This document shows positions 42,757 to 51,376 of a DNA stretch of 58,536 nucleotides, piece by piece. The first letter of the stretch is position 1. Each line of letters opens with the position of its first letter. A program made the translations under genes and the position numbers. This DNA is from Sphaerimonospora mesophila NBRC 14179 = JCM 3151 (GTDB lineage: Bacteria; Actinomycetota; Actinomycetes; Streptosporangiales; Streptosporangiaceae): NCBI GenBank assembly GCA_001552515.1, contig BCRI01000033.1, positions 1 through 58,536 on the forward strand, written 5' to 3'. The notes beneath the pieces are model-generated. The model ran no database searches. It had not been told where the DNA came from and saw only the letters and a program-made list of their open reading frames with translations.

Positions 42757-44907
42757 TCAGGGGATGCGGCGGCCGCGGGCGTCGGGCACCCCCGACTTGC
42801 GGAAGAAGTAGGCGTTGATCTGGTCTCGCCACTCCCGCGCGCAGCGCAGTTGCTCGTCGAGCAGCTCGGCCACCCGGGCGTGCAGTCCCGGGGGGACCGA
42901 CCCGGCCGTCTCCGCCCAGCGCAGCCGCATCCGCTCCACCTGCTCGACGCCGGCGAAGTGGGTGTCGTAGATGTGCTGGACGACCGTCGAGCCGCTGTGC
43001 AGCACATGCCCGTACGGGACGTGGTGGAAGAACAGCAGCAGCTCGTCGGGACAGTGGTCGAGCGACTCGTACACCTCCGACCACGGCGGCGGGTACTGAC
43101 CGGTGAAGCCGGTCCCGGTGGCGCGGGTGCGGTCGACGCCGACGCCGTCGCGGTCGGCGAAGTGGTAGGTGCCCCACGGCGTGTACTCGTAGCCGTCCAC
43201 GTCGGGGCCGTAGTGGTGCCCGGGCCGGACCATGAATCCGACGCCGAGCGGCGCGGTGTACCGCTCATAGGTGCGCCAGGAGTCGTCCATCATCGCGTGC
43301 AGTGTGCGCCGCAGCGGCTCGGCGTCGCCGGTCGCCGCAGGCACGGTCTCCCCGGTCGCCGCAGGCGCGGTCTTCCCGGTCGTCATCGGGGCGAAGGTGA
43401 GGTCGATCCACTCGTCGAGGATCGCGGCCGGGTCCAGCGGCGGCGCCCAGGCGAGCCGGCCGAAGGCGTACAGGTTGGCCTGCGCGAGCGGGTGGCCGGT
43501 CCAGTAGGGGTCGTCGCCGACGTTGGAGACCGCGACCAGGCCGCCACCGCCGCCGACGACGTCGGCCACGGCGGGCCCGTCCGGCCCCCAGGGGCGGAAT
43601 CCGAGCACTTCACGCCACATCGGGGCGAGGTAGCACACGTGTCGCTGCTGGCCGGTGTACTCCTGGGTCACCTGCAGCTCCGCCGCCAGGCGGGTGGCCG
43701 GCATGGCCGCGATCACCGGCGACACCGGCTCGCGCACCTGGAAGTCCATCGGCCCGTGCTTCACCTGCAGGATCACGTTGTCGCCGAAGCGGCCGTCGAG
43801 CGGGGCGAAGTGGTCGTGCGCCGCGCGGGCCCGGTCGGTCGACCGGTCGCGCCAGTCCTGCCGGTGGTCGTAGACGAAGGCGCGCCAGTGGACGACCCCG
43901 CCGTACGGCGTCAGCGCGTCGGCGAGCGCGTTCGCGCCGTCGGCGTGGCTTCGCCCGTACGCGAACGGGCCGGGCTGACCCTCGGAGTCGGCCTTCACCA
44001 CGTAGCCGCCGAAGTCGGGGATCGTCGCGTAGACCTTCGCCGTGGTCGCCGCCCACCATTCGCGTACGCCCTCGTCGAGCGGGTCGGCGGTCGGCAGCGC
44101 GCCGAGGACGACGGGCGAGGCGAAGTTCACCGACAGGTGGACCCTGATCCCGTACGGCCGCAGCTCGTCGGCGATCGCGGCGACGTCGCCGAGCCGGTCA
44201 ATCAGCAGGTGCGCCTCGGTGGCGTGCACGTTCACGTTGTTGACCGCGATCGCGTTCACCCCGCAGGCGGCCAGCAGCCGCGCGTAGGCCCGCACCCGGG
44301 CCAGGTCGCCGCGCGCAGCGCCGTCCCGCCAGAAGATCGAGCCGCCCGCGTAGCCGCGCTCGACCTGGCCCATCACCGGATGCACGTCGACGTTGTCCCA
44401 GTGGTCGAGCATCCGCCGGAGCATCGCGGGCCGGTGCAGCTCGACCGGGCGGTCGGCCTCGAAGGCCGCCTCGCCGAGCCGTACGACCTGGAACAGGCCG
44501 TAGAGCAGCCCGGCCGGGTCGTCGGCGAGCACGACGGTGACGCCGTCGCGGCGGGCGAGCGCGAACCCCTGCTCGCCTATCGCCGGGTCCGGCCGCCGCC
44601 GCAGCTCCGCCCGCACCTCACCGGCGACGCCCGGCAGCGGCTCGGCCGTCGTGAGCGCGAGCACCAGATCGTACGGCCCGGTGTGGGCGTGCGGCTCGCC
44701 GCCATACGCGCCGCCATACGCGCTGTCGTACGCGCCGCCGTACCGGGCGCAGGCCCCGGCCACCTCCTCGCGCACGGTGTCGACGAGGAGGCCCTCACCG
44801 TGTACGAGGACGCGGCGTGAGCCGACCGCCCGGAACGCCTCCGGCGGCAGCCAGGCCGCGTGGACCTCGGTCGTCGTGTCCGCACCGGTCTGATCGGGAA
44901 TCGTCAC
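42757..44907 (-). CDS. Alpha-glucuronidase GH67
   Basis: This 716-residue intracellular enzyme removes (4-O-methyl)glucuronic acid from the end of xylo-oligosaccharides. It has the family segments LRRMLDHWDNVD, ERGYAGGSIFW, VNNVNVHATEAHLL, FGGYVVKADSEGQPGPF with a catalytic-region acid, HWRAFVYDH, and VKHGPMDFQVREP with another active-site Glu. GTG 44907 is preferred to TTG 44925 because GAGGAG sits just before it. Two small insertions are repetitive: a Tyr-Gly-Gly-Ala stretch near residue 55-70, and a TTGKTAPAATGETVPAATG-like stretch in the later half. A phased repeat element ends 22 bp upstream. Confidence 0.93.
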   Translation of the reverse strand: MTIPDQTGADTTTEVHAAWLPPEAFRAVGSRRVLVHGEGLLVDTVREEVAGACARYGGAYDSAYGGAYGGEPHAHTGPYDLVLALTTAEPLPGVAGEVRAELRRRPDPAIGEQGFALARRDGVTVVLADDPAGLLYGLFQVVRLGEAAFEADRPVELHRPAMLRRMLDHWDNVDVHPVMGQVERGYAGGSIFWRDGAARGDLARVRAYARLLAACGVNAIAVNNVNVHATEAHLLIDRLGDVAAIADELRPYGIRVHLSVNFASPVVLGALPTADPLDEGVREWWAATTAKVYATIPDFGGYVVKADSEGQPGPFAYGRSHADGANALADALTPYGGVVHWRAFVYDHRQDWRDRSTDRARAAHDHFAPLDGRFGDNVILQVKHGPMDFQVREPVSPVIAAMPATRLAAELQVTQEYTGQQRHVCYLAPMWREVLGFRPWGPDGPAVADVVGGGGGLVAVSNVGDDPYWTGHPLAQANLYAFGRLAWAPPLDPAAILDEWIDLTFAPMTTGKTAPAATGETVPAATGDAEPLRRTLHAMMDDSWRTYERYTAPLGVGFMVRPGHHYGPDVDGYEYTPWGTYHFADRDGVGVDRTRATGTGFTGQYPPPWSEVYESLDHCPDELLLFFHHVPYGHVLHSGSTVVQHIYDTHFAGVEQVERMRLRWAETAGSVPPGLHARVAELLDEQLRCAREWRDQINAYFFRKSGVPDARGRRIP

Positions 44908-44929
44908 GAGGCTCCTCAGCTCCAATCCC

Positions 44930-45174
44930 GTGATCTTGCGAATACTCGCATCTCAAGCCGTGACCAGGGAGTCTGCGTTCGTGATCTTGCACTTTCTCGC
45001 AGACCTACCCCCTGAACAGCGAAAACACCGTCCGCGATCTTGCACTTCGTGGCCTACTGCAAGGTCGGCGAGCACATAGGCGCAGGTCAGGCAGTACGCC
45101 TGCGAGAAATCGCATGATCACGAAATCGATTTGGGCAGGTCAGGGGGATGGCGTGCGAGAATTCGCAAGATCAC
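44930..45174. repeat. 53-bp-phased dyad-symmetric repeat element, copy 3
   Basis: Forward motifs (GTGATCTTGCA type) begin at 44930, 44981 and 45034 (steps of 51 and 53). Inverse motifs end at 45068, 45121 and 45174 (steps of 53 and 53). The two central motifs have decayed (GCGATC; AAGGTCGG), but their positions are kept. The outermost arms match over 20 of 21 positions: 44930-44950 against the inverse of 45154-45174. The last motif supplies the TGA stop of the DUF624 gene. The element interrupts the GH39-DUF624/GH67 gene series. Confidence 0.9.
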
Positions 45175-45881
45175 GGGGAAGGGGGTGGGGGTGTGGGGGG
45201 TCGGGTGAATCTCTCGGTGACCTCGGCGATCATCGGGCGGCTGTTCAGCAGCAGCGCCGAGACGAACACCGAGGCCAGCAGCGCAAGCCCGGCCTCGGTG
45301 ACGACCAGCGTGACGCCGGCCGCCACGATGACGAGACAGGCGTTGCCCAGCGTGATCCGGAGCGAGCAGAACAGGAAGTACGCCGCCAGGCGGCCGACGT
45401 CCCTCGCCCGGAACTCGAACAGCGACGTGATAACGAGTGCGTTCGCGCCCCAGAGGGTCGCCACCAGCGCCAGGAGGACCAGCAGGGCCGCCCACCATCC
45501 CGGGACGCCGGCGGCGGCGAAGTTCGCGAGCGTCGCCCCGAGGACGGTCAGCCAGGCCAGCAGCGGGATCCAGATCTTCACGACCCCGCGGAGGTTCATC
45601 CGATAGCCGCGCCAGAACGCCCTGGCCGGATGGAGATCGGTCAGATCCAGGCGGCGGCGGTGCACCGCGTACAACGCGGCCGACAGCGCCGGAGCGACCG
45701 GGAGCAGGCACAGCGCCGCCAGCGGGACGTTGGCGGCGTCGCGTGCGAGCAGGACGAGCCCGGCCAGGCCGGGCACGGTGGTGGCCAGGAACAGGATCTC
45801 GACCACCAGGAGGGTGTAGATCAGCGCGGAGGCGCGCGAGAGCGGCCCCTCCCCGAACCGTCCGATCGTCGTCTCGGTCAT
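45171..45881 (-). CDS. DUF624/YesL family membrane protein
   Basis: This 236-residue integral membrane protein has about five hydrophobic segments (YTLLVVEILFLATTVPGLAG, ANVPLAALCLLPVAPALSAA, IWIPLLAWLTVLGATLANFA and two more). It belongs to the DUF624/YesL family found beside Lpl/Ytc-type sugar transporters and glycosidases in Gram-positive bacteria; a role with those transporters is likely but undefined. ATG 45881 overlaps the GH39 stop by four bases. The last ten residues (RPPTPPPPSP) and the stop codon are encoded by the G-rich edge and outer motif of a repeat element, so the native C-terminus was probably replaced. Confidence 0.88.
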   Translation of the reverse strand: MTETTIGRFGEGPLSRASALIYTLLVVEILFLATTVPGLAGLVLLARDAANVPLAALCLLPVAPALSAALYAVHRRRLDLTDLHPARAFWRGYRMNLRGVVKIWIPLLAWLTVLGATLANFAAAGVPGWWAALLVLLALVATLWGANALVITSLFEFRARDVGRLAAYFLFCSLRITLGNACLVIVAAGVTLVVTEAGLALLASVFVSALLLNSRPMIAEVTERFTRPPTPPPPSP

Positions 45882-47431
45882 CGGTCGCCTCCCTGAGCCT
45901 CGTCCAGGCCGAGCGGGCGGCGTTCGTCCCACCACGGCGGGGTCTCGTCCACCACCGGCGTGATCTCCAGCAGCGTGACCTCGTGCCGGTCGAGCGTGAG
46001 GTCGAGATCGACGCGTCCACCCTCGACCGGCAGCGCGCGGTGGCTCCTGACCGGCTCGGCCGCCTCCCGGAGAACGTCCAGTTGCCGGGGCCGGGGGGAC
46101 GCCGGGCGGCCCATCTCGCACCACGCCCGCCAGGCGTTGCCCTTCTCCTCGCTCACCGACGAGCGCAGCACGAAGGCCGACGCCGACGGAGAACCGATCG
46201 GGACCGACAGCCGCACGGTGTGCCCGTCGACCGGCGGACCGCCGGTGACGTCCACCGGCGCCCAGGCCAGTACGGTGACCCGGCCGGTGCCGCCCGTGGA
46301 GTCCCTGGTGACCAGGTGGTCGCGGCCACGGGCAAGGATCTCCCCGCCCATCCGGGCCATGAACGCGTACAGATGATAGGTCGGCTTCTTGATCTGCCGA
46401 TGGGTCAGCAGGCCGAAGCCGCCGTGGAACAGCGACGTCGGCACCCCCACCTCCTCGAACACGTCGCAGAAGGTCCAGTAGGAGAAGGAGTCGACCAGGT
46501 CTCCCCCCGCGGCCAGCACCGGGGCGAGGTAGGCGGCGTGGAAGGCCGTGTCGTGCACGGGGTTGTCGGGCCGGTAGGAGGAGTTGAACTCGGTGATGTG
46601 CACCGGCAGATCCGCCAGCGGGCCGCCCCGGAGCTGCCGCCGGGGGGTGGCGAACTGCTCCAGCAGCCGCGACGCCGGCGCCAGCGTCTGGTGTACGCCG
46701 AACGGCACATGCCGGGCCGGGCCGGAGGTGTAGGCGTGCCGGCTGACGAAGTCGATCGGCAGGGACCGCTCGGCGACGAACTCGGCGAACCGCACCATCC
46801 ACTCGTCGGCGCCGGGCGAGATGGCCGGACCGCCGACCTGGAGCGCGGCGTCGACGTCCTTGACGGTGTTCGCGGTCACCTCGTACAGGCGGTGATAGGC
46901 CTCCCGGTCCGCGTCCAGCCAGAACTGCTCGAGGTTGGGCTCGTTCCACACCTCGATCGGCCAGGTGCGCACCTGCTCCAGGCCGTACCGGTCGATCAGG
47001 TGCGTCACCGTGGCCCGCACCAGCTCGGCCCACTCCTGCCAGGAGCGGGGCGGGGTGATATTGCCGCGCCACCAGAACACGGTCTGCTCGCCCGAGGCGA
47101 GCCCGGAGGGCATGAAGCCCAGCTCGAGGAACGGTTTGATCCCGAGGTCGAGGTAGGCGTCGATCACCTGGTCCACATAGGTGAACGCGTGCCGTACGTG
47201 CCGCTCCCCCCGGTACTCGTACGGCCGATGCACGCCCACCCCGTCGCTCAGCAGTCCGTGTCCCCGGATGTGCCGGAAACCGATCTCCCGCTGGACCAGC
47301 GCCAGCGACTCCCGGTAGTCCCCGCGCAGCGCCAGATCGAAGCGGCCCGTGCCGACGCAGAACCGCCAGGCGTCCGGCAGCCGGCTCGGGGTCTCGTGGG
47401 AGGGCACATCGGGAACGGAGTTGCGCGTCAT
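45878..47431 (-). CDS. Beta-xylosidase GH39
   Basis: This 517-residue cytoplasmic enzyme hydrolyses xylo-oligosaccharides. It has a TIM barrel with the acid/base Glu164 in IEVWNEPNLEQFW and the nucleophile Glu281 in HITEFNSSYRP, plus the early FRHIRGHGLLSD strand. A C-terminal beta-sandwich (about 390-517) follows. No signal peptide is present, so substrate must be imported by the neighbouring transporter. It is followed by DUF624 with a four-base overlap and lies 67 bp after the binding-protein gene. Confidence 0.93.
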   Translation of the reverse strand: MTRNSVPDVPSHETPSRLPDAWRFCVGTGRFDLALRGDYRESLALVQREIGFRHIRGHGLLSDGVGVHRPYEYRGERHVRHAFTYVDQVIDAYLDLGIKPFLELGFMPSGLASGEQTVFWWRGNITPPRSWQEWAELVRATVTHLIDRYGLEQVRTWPIEVWNEPNLEQFWLDADREAYHRLYEVTANTVKDVDAALQVGGPAISPGADEWMVRFAEFVAERSLPIDFVSRHAYTSGPARHVPFGVHQTLAPASRLLEQFATPRRQLRGGPLADLPVHITEFNSSYRPDNPVHDTAFHAAYLAPVLAAGGDLVDSFSYWTFCDVFEEVGVPTSLFHGGFGLLTHRQIKKPTYHLYAFMARMGGEILARGRDHLVTRDSTGGTGRVTVLAWAPVDVTGGPPVDGHTVRLSVPIGSPSASAFVLRSSVSEEKGNAWRAWCEMGRPASPRPRQLDVLREAAEPVRSHRALPVEGGRVDLDLTLDRHEVTLLEITPVVDETPPWWDERRPLGLDEAQGGDR

Positions 47432-47498
47432 CGTCCTTCACCCGCCGTCGGATGAGGCTCGGGCCGGCCGCGGGACAGGCACGGCCGACCCGGGCCGC

Positions 47499-49166
47499 TC
47501 AGCCGTGCTCCTTCTTGTACCGCTCGTGGGCGTTGTTCATCAGGTTGATGTAGGCGGACATGTTCTTCGCCTCGAGCTCCTGGACGTAGGCGTCCCACTC
47601 GTCGAAGCTCCGCTTGCCCAGGATGAAGTTGAGCGTGTTCTGGGTGGCGTGGTCTTTCAGCGGGGTCTCCCACAGCGAGGCCTGCTCGCGCTCCTCGTCG
47701 GTGAGCGGGCGCGGCGGCGCGGGCGGCAGCGCCTCCCTGGCGTTCATCACCTTCTGGAACTCGATCTCCTCCTCGGAGAACGTCGACTGGAGCAGCTCGG
47801 TGGTCCCGCCGTAGGCGAACACGCCGTTGGAGAAGCCGAAGTCCTTCTGCAGGTGCTTGGACGCGTCGGGGTTGAGCCCGACGAAGTCGACGTCCTCGGC
47901 CAGCTGGTACTTGCCGGAGGCGTCCTTGGTGAAGGTGGTCCCCTCGATGCCCCACTTGGCGAACACCTGGCCCTCGTCGGAGTACCAGAGCCAGTCGATG
48001 AACTGCATCATCGCGACGAAGTTCTTGCTGTCCCGGGCCTTCTTGGAGATCATGATGCCGTTCTCCAGCCGGGTGGTGGTGGCGTCGGCCTTGACCGGCC
48101 CGAGCGGCCCGATGGGCACCGGGATCTTGATCAGCTTCGCCTTCGGGTTCGCCTTCTTCAGCGGCGGGCGGTACTCGTTGACCAGGGTCTGCGCGTTCGT
48201 GCTGATCACGAACGACTTACCGGACACCAGCTTCTGGATCGCCTGGTCGTCCTGCTGGGTGAAGCTCTCCGGGTCCATCAGCTTCTCCTCCACCAGCGTG
48301 TGGAGGAACTGCAGCATCTGCTTGTACTGCTCCATCGCGCCGGTGTAGGCGAACTTCTGCGCGGTGTGGTCCCACGTCACGCCGTTCAGGTAGCCCCAGC
48401 CGCCGTGGGCGCCGTACGCCAGGCCGAGGATCTGGTTCAGCAGGGCGCCGCCCGGCGTGGGGTTGCTCCACCGGTCGGAGAAGGGGTAGGAGTCGGGGTA
48501 CTTCTCCTTCATCGCCTTCAGCACGTTGTGCAGGTCGTCCAGGGTCTGCGGGATCTCCAGCCCGAGCTCGTCGAGGATGTCGGCGCGGATCGCCAGGGAG
48601 TAGTCGACCCAGTAGTCCTCGTGCAGACCGGGGAGCAGATAGAACTGGCCGTCGGCCTGCCGGATCGTGTCCAGGTCGGGCTCCAGGTTCCACCTGGCGA
48701 TCTTCTCCTTGAAGTTCGGCATCAGGTCGATGTAGTCGCTGACCGGCAGGATGGCGCCGGAGGCGACGAACGGGGTCTCCTGGCCGGGGTAGGTCTTCGG
48801 GATGATCATCGGGGCGTCGCCGGCGCCGATCAGCAGACTGCGCTTGTTCTCGTAGTCGCTCAGCGGCACCACGTTCGGCTCCAGCGTCACGTTGGTCCGC
48901 TTGGTGAGCTCGGACCAGAACAGCCAGTCCTTCTTGAGCGGATAGAACGGGTGGTTGTTGTAGAGGATGCCGAACGTGAGCGGCGCGGCGGCCGTGAACT
49001 GCTTGCCGGCGGCGTAGTCGGACATCGCGCCGTCCCGGTTCGCCGCGAAGTCGTCGCTCTTCTTGGCCTCGCCGGAGTCACCGGAGCCGCCGTCGGTACT
49101 GCAGGCGGCGAGGGCGAGAAACGCTCCCACGGCGGCCATCGCCTGGCGCCGGTTCATCTCATACAT
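47499..49166 (-). CDS. Lpl-type oligosaccharide-binding lipoprotein (extracellular solute-binding)
   Basis: This 555-residue binding protein has a lipoprotein signal peptide (NRRQAMAAVGAFLALAAC lipobox). It resembles LplA/YtcQ-type binding proteins, which are about 500-560 residues and longer than ordinary sugar-binding proteins. Landmarks are PLTFGILYNNHPFYPLKKDW, GDAPMIIP, ATTTRLENGIMISKKARD and the C-terminal LGKRSFDEWDAYVQELE. In Paenibacillus the LplABC system next to a GH67 enzyme imports methyl-glucuronoxylan fragments (aldouronates), and the same pairing here supports that substrate. No ATPase is encoded nearby; a shared MsiK-like ATPase is expected. Confidence 0.92.
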   Translation of the reverse strand: MYEMNRRQAMAAVGAFLALAACSTDGGSGDSGEAKKSDDFAANRDGAMSDYAAGKQFTAAAPLTFGILYNNHPFYPLKKDWLFWSELTKRTNVTLEPNVVPLSDYENKRSLLIGAGDAPMIIPKTYPGQETPFVASGAILPVSDYIDLMPNFKEKIARWNLEPDLDTIRQADGQFYLLPGLHEDYWVDYSLAIRADILDELGLEIPQTLDDLHNVLKAMKEKYPDSYPFSDRWSNPTPGGALLNQILGLAYGAHGGWGYLNGVTWDHTAQKFAYTGAMEQYKQMLQFLHTLVEEKLMDPESFTQQDDQAIQKLVSGKSFVISTNAQTLVNEYRPPLKKANPKAKLIKIPVPIGPLGPVKADATTTRLENGIMISKKARDSKNFVAMMQFIDWLWYSDEGQVFAKWGIEGTTFTKDASGKYQLAEDVDFVGLNPDASKHLQKDFGFSNGVFAYGGTTELLQSTFSEEEIEFQKVMNAREALPPAPPRPLTDEEREQASLWETPLKDHATQNTLNFILGKRSFDEWDAYVQELEAKNMSAYINLMNNAHERYKKEHG

Positions 49167-49219
49167 GAAGGGGGTCCTTTCCCTGGAAAATGGCTGGTTT
49201 CAAACGGGTCAGGCGAGGG

Positions 49220-50095
49220 CTATCCCTTGACCGCGCCGAGCATGACGCCCTTGACGAAGTACCGCTGGACGAAGGGGTAGACCACCAGGATCGGGATGAC
49301 GGTGAGCACCATCGTCACGGACTTGATGTTGGTGGCCACGGTCAGGTCGGTGGCGTCGGCGCCGACGGACGTCCCCGTGGTGGCACCGGCGATGAGGTTG
49401 CGGAGATAGACGGTCACCGGGAAGAGATCGGACTGGCTCATGTAGAGGAACGCAGCGAACCACGAGTTCCAGAACGACACCGCGTAGAACAGCACCATCG
49501 TCGCGAGGACCGCCTTCGACAGCGGCAGCACGATGCGGAGCAGGATGCCGTAGGTGTTCATGCCGTCGATCGCGGCGGCCTCCTCCAGATCGGTCGGCAT
49601 GCCCTCGAAGAACGCCTTCATCACCAGGAGGTTGAACACGCTGATCGCGTTGGGCAGCACGATGGACCAGATGCTGTTGGTGAACCCGAGGCTGGAGATC
49701 AGAATGTAGTTGGGGATGAGGCCGCCGGAGAAGAACATGGTGAAGACCGCGATTCCGATCAGGATCTTGCGGCCCTTCAGGTGCCTCTTCGACAGGACGT
49801 ACGCGTAGCACGTGGTCATGAACATCGCGATGGCCGTGGCGACGACCGTGTACACCACGGTGTTGCGGTAGTTCGTCCAGAAGGTCGGGTCGGAGGCGAC
49901 GTACTCGTACGTCCGGAAGGTGAACCCGACGGGGAAGAGGTTGACCTTGCCTGCGCGGATGGCGAACTCGTCGCTGAACGACCGCGCGACGATGTTGACG
50001 AACGGGTACAGGGTGACGACCAGGACGCCGGTCAGGACGAGTGTGTTGATCACCCGGAAGATCTGGTAGCCCCGGGTCCTGTCGACGGTCACCAC
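49220..50095 (-). CDS. Carbohydrate ABC transporter permease, LplC/YtcP type
   Basis: This 291-residue inner-membrane protein has six predicted helices (TLVLTGVLVVTLYPFVNIVA, YTVVATAIAMFMTTCYAYVL and others). The EAA loop TDLEEAAAIDGMNTYGILLR contacts the ATPase. It ends YFVKGVMLGAVKG, characteristic of the LplC branch. Its start overlaps the end of the partner permease gene, and the binding-protein gene follows 53 bp later. It forms the channel with the protein encoded at 50089-51081. Confidence 0.93.
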   Translation of the reverse strand: MVTVDRTRGYQIFRVINTLVLTGVLVVTLYPFVNIVARSFSDEFAIRAGKVNLFPVGFTFRTYEYVASDPTFWTNYRNTVVYTVVATAIAMFMTTCYAYVLSKRHLKGRKILIGIAVFTMFFSGGLIPNYILISSLGFTNSIWSIVLPNAISVFNLLVMKAFFEGMPTDLEEAAAIDGMNTYGILLRIVLPLSKAVLATMVLFYAVSFWNSWFAAFLYMSQSDLFPVTVYLRNLIAGATTGTSVGADATDLTVATNIKSVTMVLTVIPILVVYPFVQRYFVKGVMLGAVKG

Positions 50096-51081
50096 AGGCT
50101 CGCCCCCACGGTGCGGCGGGAGATCAGGTTCGCCGACATGACGAGGGTCAGGCCGATCAGGGCCTCGAACAGTCCGATCGCCGCGGCGTAGCTGAAGCTG
50201 TTGGAGACGATGCCCATCCGGTACAGGTACGTCGAGATCACGTCACCGGTCGGGTACGTCAGCGGGTTGTAGAGCAGCAGGATCTTCTCGAAGCCCACCG
50301 CCATGAACGTGCCGATGTTGAGGATCAGCAGCGTGACCGCGGTCGGCCGGATGCCGGGGAGTGTCACGTGCCAGATCTGCCGCCATCGGTTCGCGCCGTC
50401 GATGCGGGCCGCCTCGTACAGCTGCTCGTCGATGGTGGTGAGCGCGGCGAGGTAGATGATGGTGCCCCAGCCGACGGTCTGCCACATCTCGGAGGAGACG
50501 TAGATCGTCCGGAACCACCCCGCCTCCTGCAGGAACGGGATGGGATCGCTGCCCATCTTGCTCAGGATCTGGTTGACCGGCCCGTCCACCGACAGCAGCT
50601 CCATGACCAGCCCGGCCACGACCACCATCGACAGGAAATGCGGCAGGTACGACACCGACTGGACGAACCGTTTGACCCGCCGGCCGCGCAGCTCGTTGAT
50701 CAGCAGGGCGAGCACGATCGGCGTCGGGAAGCAGAACAGCAGGGTCAACGCACCGATGATTATGGTGTTGCCGAACACCTGCCAGAACGTCGGATCGTTC
50801 AGGAACATCCGCACGTAGCGCAGGCCCACCCATTCCTCGCCCAGCACGCTGCCGCCCGGTTCGAACTTCCGGAAGGCGATCACGTTGCCGATCATCGGCA
50901 GGTAGCGGAATATCAAGAAGAAGAGCAGCGGGAGGATCACCAGCGAGTAAAGCTGCCAGTCTCGGCGCAGTGCCTGACGCCAGGTGCGACCGGGAGGGCG
51001 CTTCCCACCGGCGTGCCGTGATCTCGCGTCGCGCGGAGGCGGGGTGCTCGGTGACTCGTCGATCGTCGTGACCGCGCTCAT
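50089..51081 (-). CDS. Carbohydrate ABC transporter permease, LplB type
   Basis: This 330-residue permease has six membrane segments after a Pro/Arg-rich cytoplasmic N-terminus. The family's FRYLPMIGNVIAFRKFEPGG segment, LLINELRGRRVKRFVQSVSY, and the EAA loop EQLYEAARIDGANRWRQIWH are present. It is the first gene of the minus-strand operon lplB-lplC-binding protein-GH39-DUF624. The promoter region carries a CGAAACTTTCG dyad about 106 bp upstream, which links it to the other xylan genes. Confidence 0.93.
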   Translation of the reverse strand: MSAVTTIDESPSTPPPRDARSRHAGGKRPPGRTWRQALRRDWQLYSLVILPLLFFLIFRYLPMIGNVIAFRKFEPGGSVLGEEWVGLRYVRMFLNDPTFWQVFGNTIIIGALTLLFCFPTPIVLALLINELRGRRVKRFVQSVSYLPHFLSMVVVAGLVMELLSVDGPVNQILSKMGSDPIPFLQEAGWFRTIYVSSEMWQTVGWGTIIYLAALTTIDEQLYEAARIDGANRWRQIWHVTLPGIRPTAVTLLILNIGTFMAVGFEKILLLYNPLTYPTGDVISTYLYRMGIVSNSFSYAAAIGLFEALIGLTLVMSANLISRRTVGASLW

Positions 51082-51187
51082 GCTCTCACCAGGTGCGGAG
51101 CCCGTCTCGCTCGGTGCCTGCCGTTCATGCCATCCCTTCGGCCGATGACGGCTTCATCCCGCGGCGGGAAGCCTCACCACGGCGCGC

Positions 51188-51198
51188 CGAAACTTTCG
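51188..51198. promoter_or_regulatory. CGAAACTTTCG operator upstream of the lpl operon
   Basis: CGAAACTTTCG is a perfect 11-bp dyad around a central C, 107-117 bp upstream of the LplB-type start. Related dyads are at 51344, 55108, 55118 and 55309. The motif recalls LacI-family xylan/xylobiose repressor sites of streptomycetes. Confidence 0.6.
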
Positions 51199-51343
51199 CT
51201 AGTTCTCATTAATCTTGCGGAAATATAGGCGTACGGTTGGGGGGCGTCAAGGGTGGACGTCAACCCCTTTCCGCCGGTAGGGTCCTAGTTATATGCCCGT
51301 TGGGCGGAGCACCGCTCGGCGTCCCCACCGTGGGTCAATGTCC

Positions 51344-51355
51344 GAAAACTTTCAA
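51344..51355. promoter_or_regulatory. Degenerate CGAAAACTTTCA dyad
   Basis: CGAAAACTTTCA is a weaker member of the CGAAA-TTTCG family, between the lpl promoter region and the end of anmK. The 295-bp gap 51082-51376 otherwise shows only an AT-rich promoter-like patch at 51200-51235. Confidence 0.4.
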
Positions 51356-51376
51356 ATCCGTCCGCCGCGTCCGTGA

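Noticed and set aside
40462-44820. Very long plus-strand open frame of about 1450 codons
   Set aside because: It is antisense to the GH42 and GH67 genes and consists of Arg/Gly/Val/Asp-rich low-complexity sequence, the usual high-G+C shadow frame.
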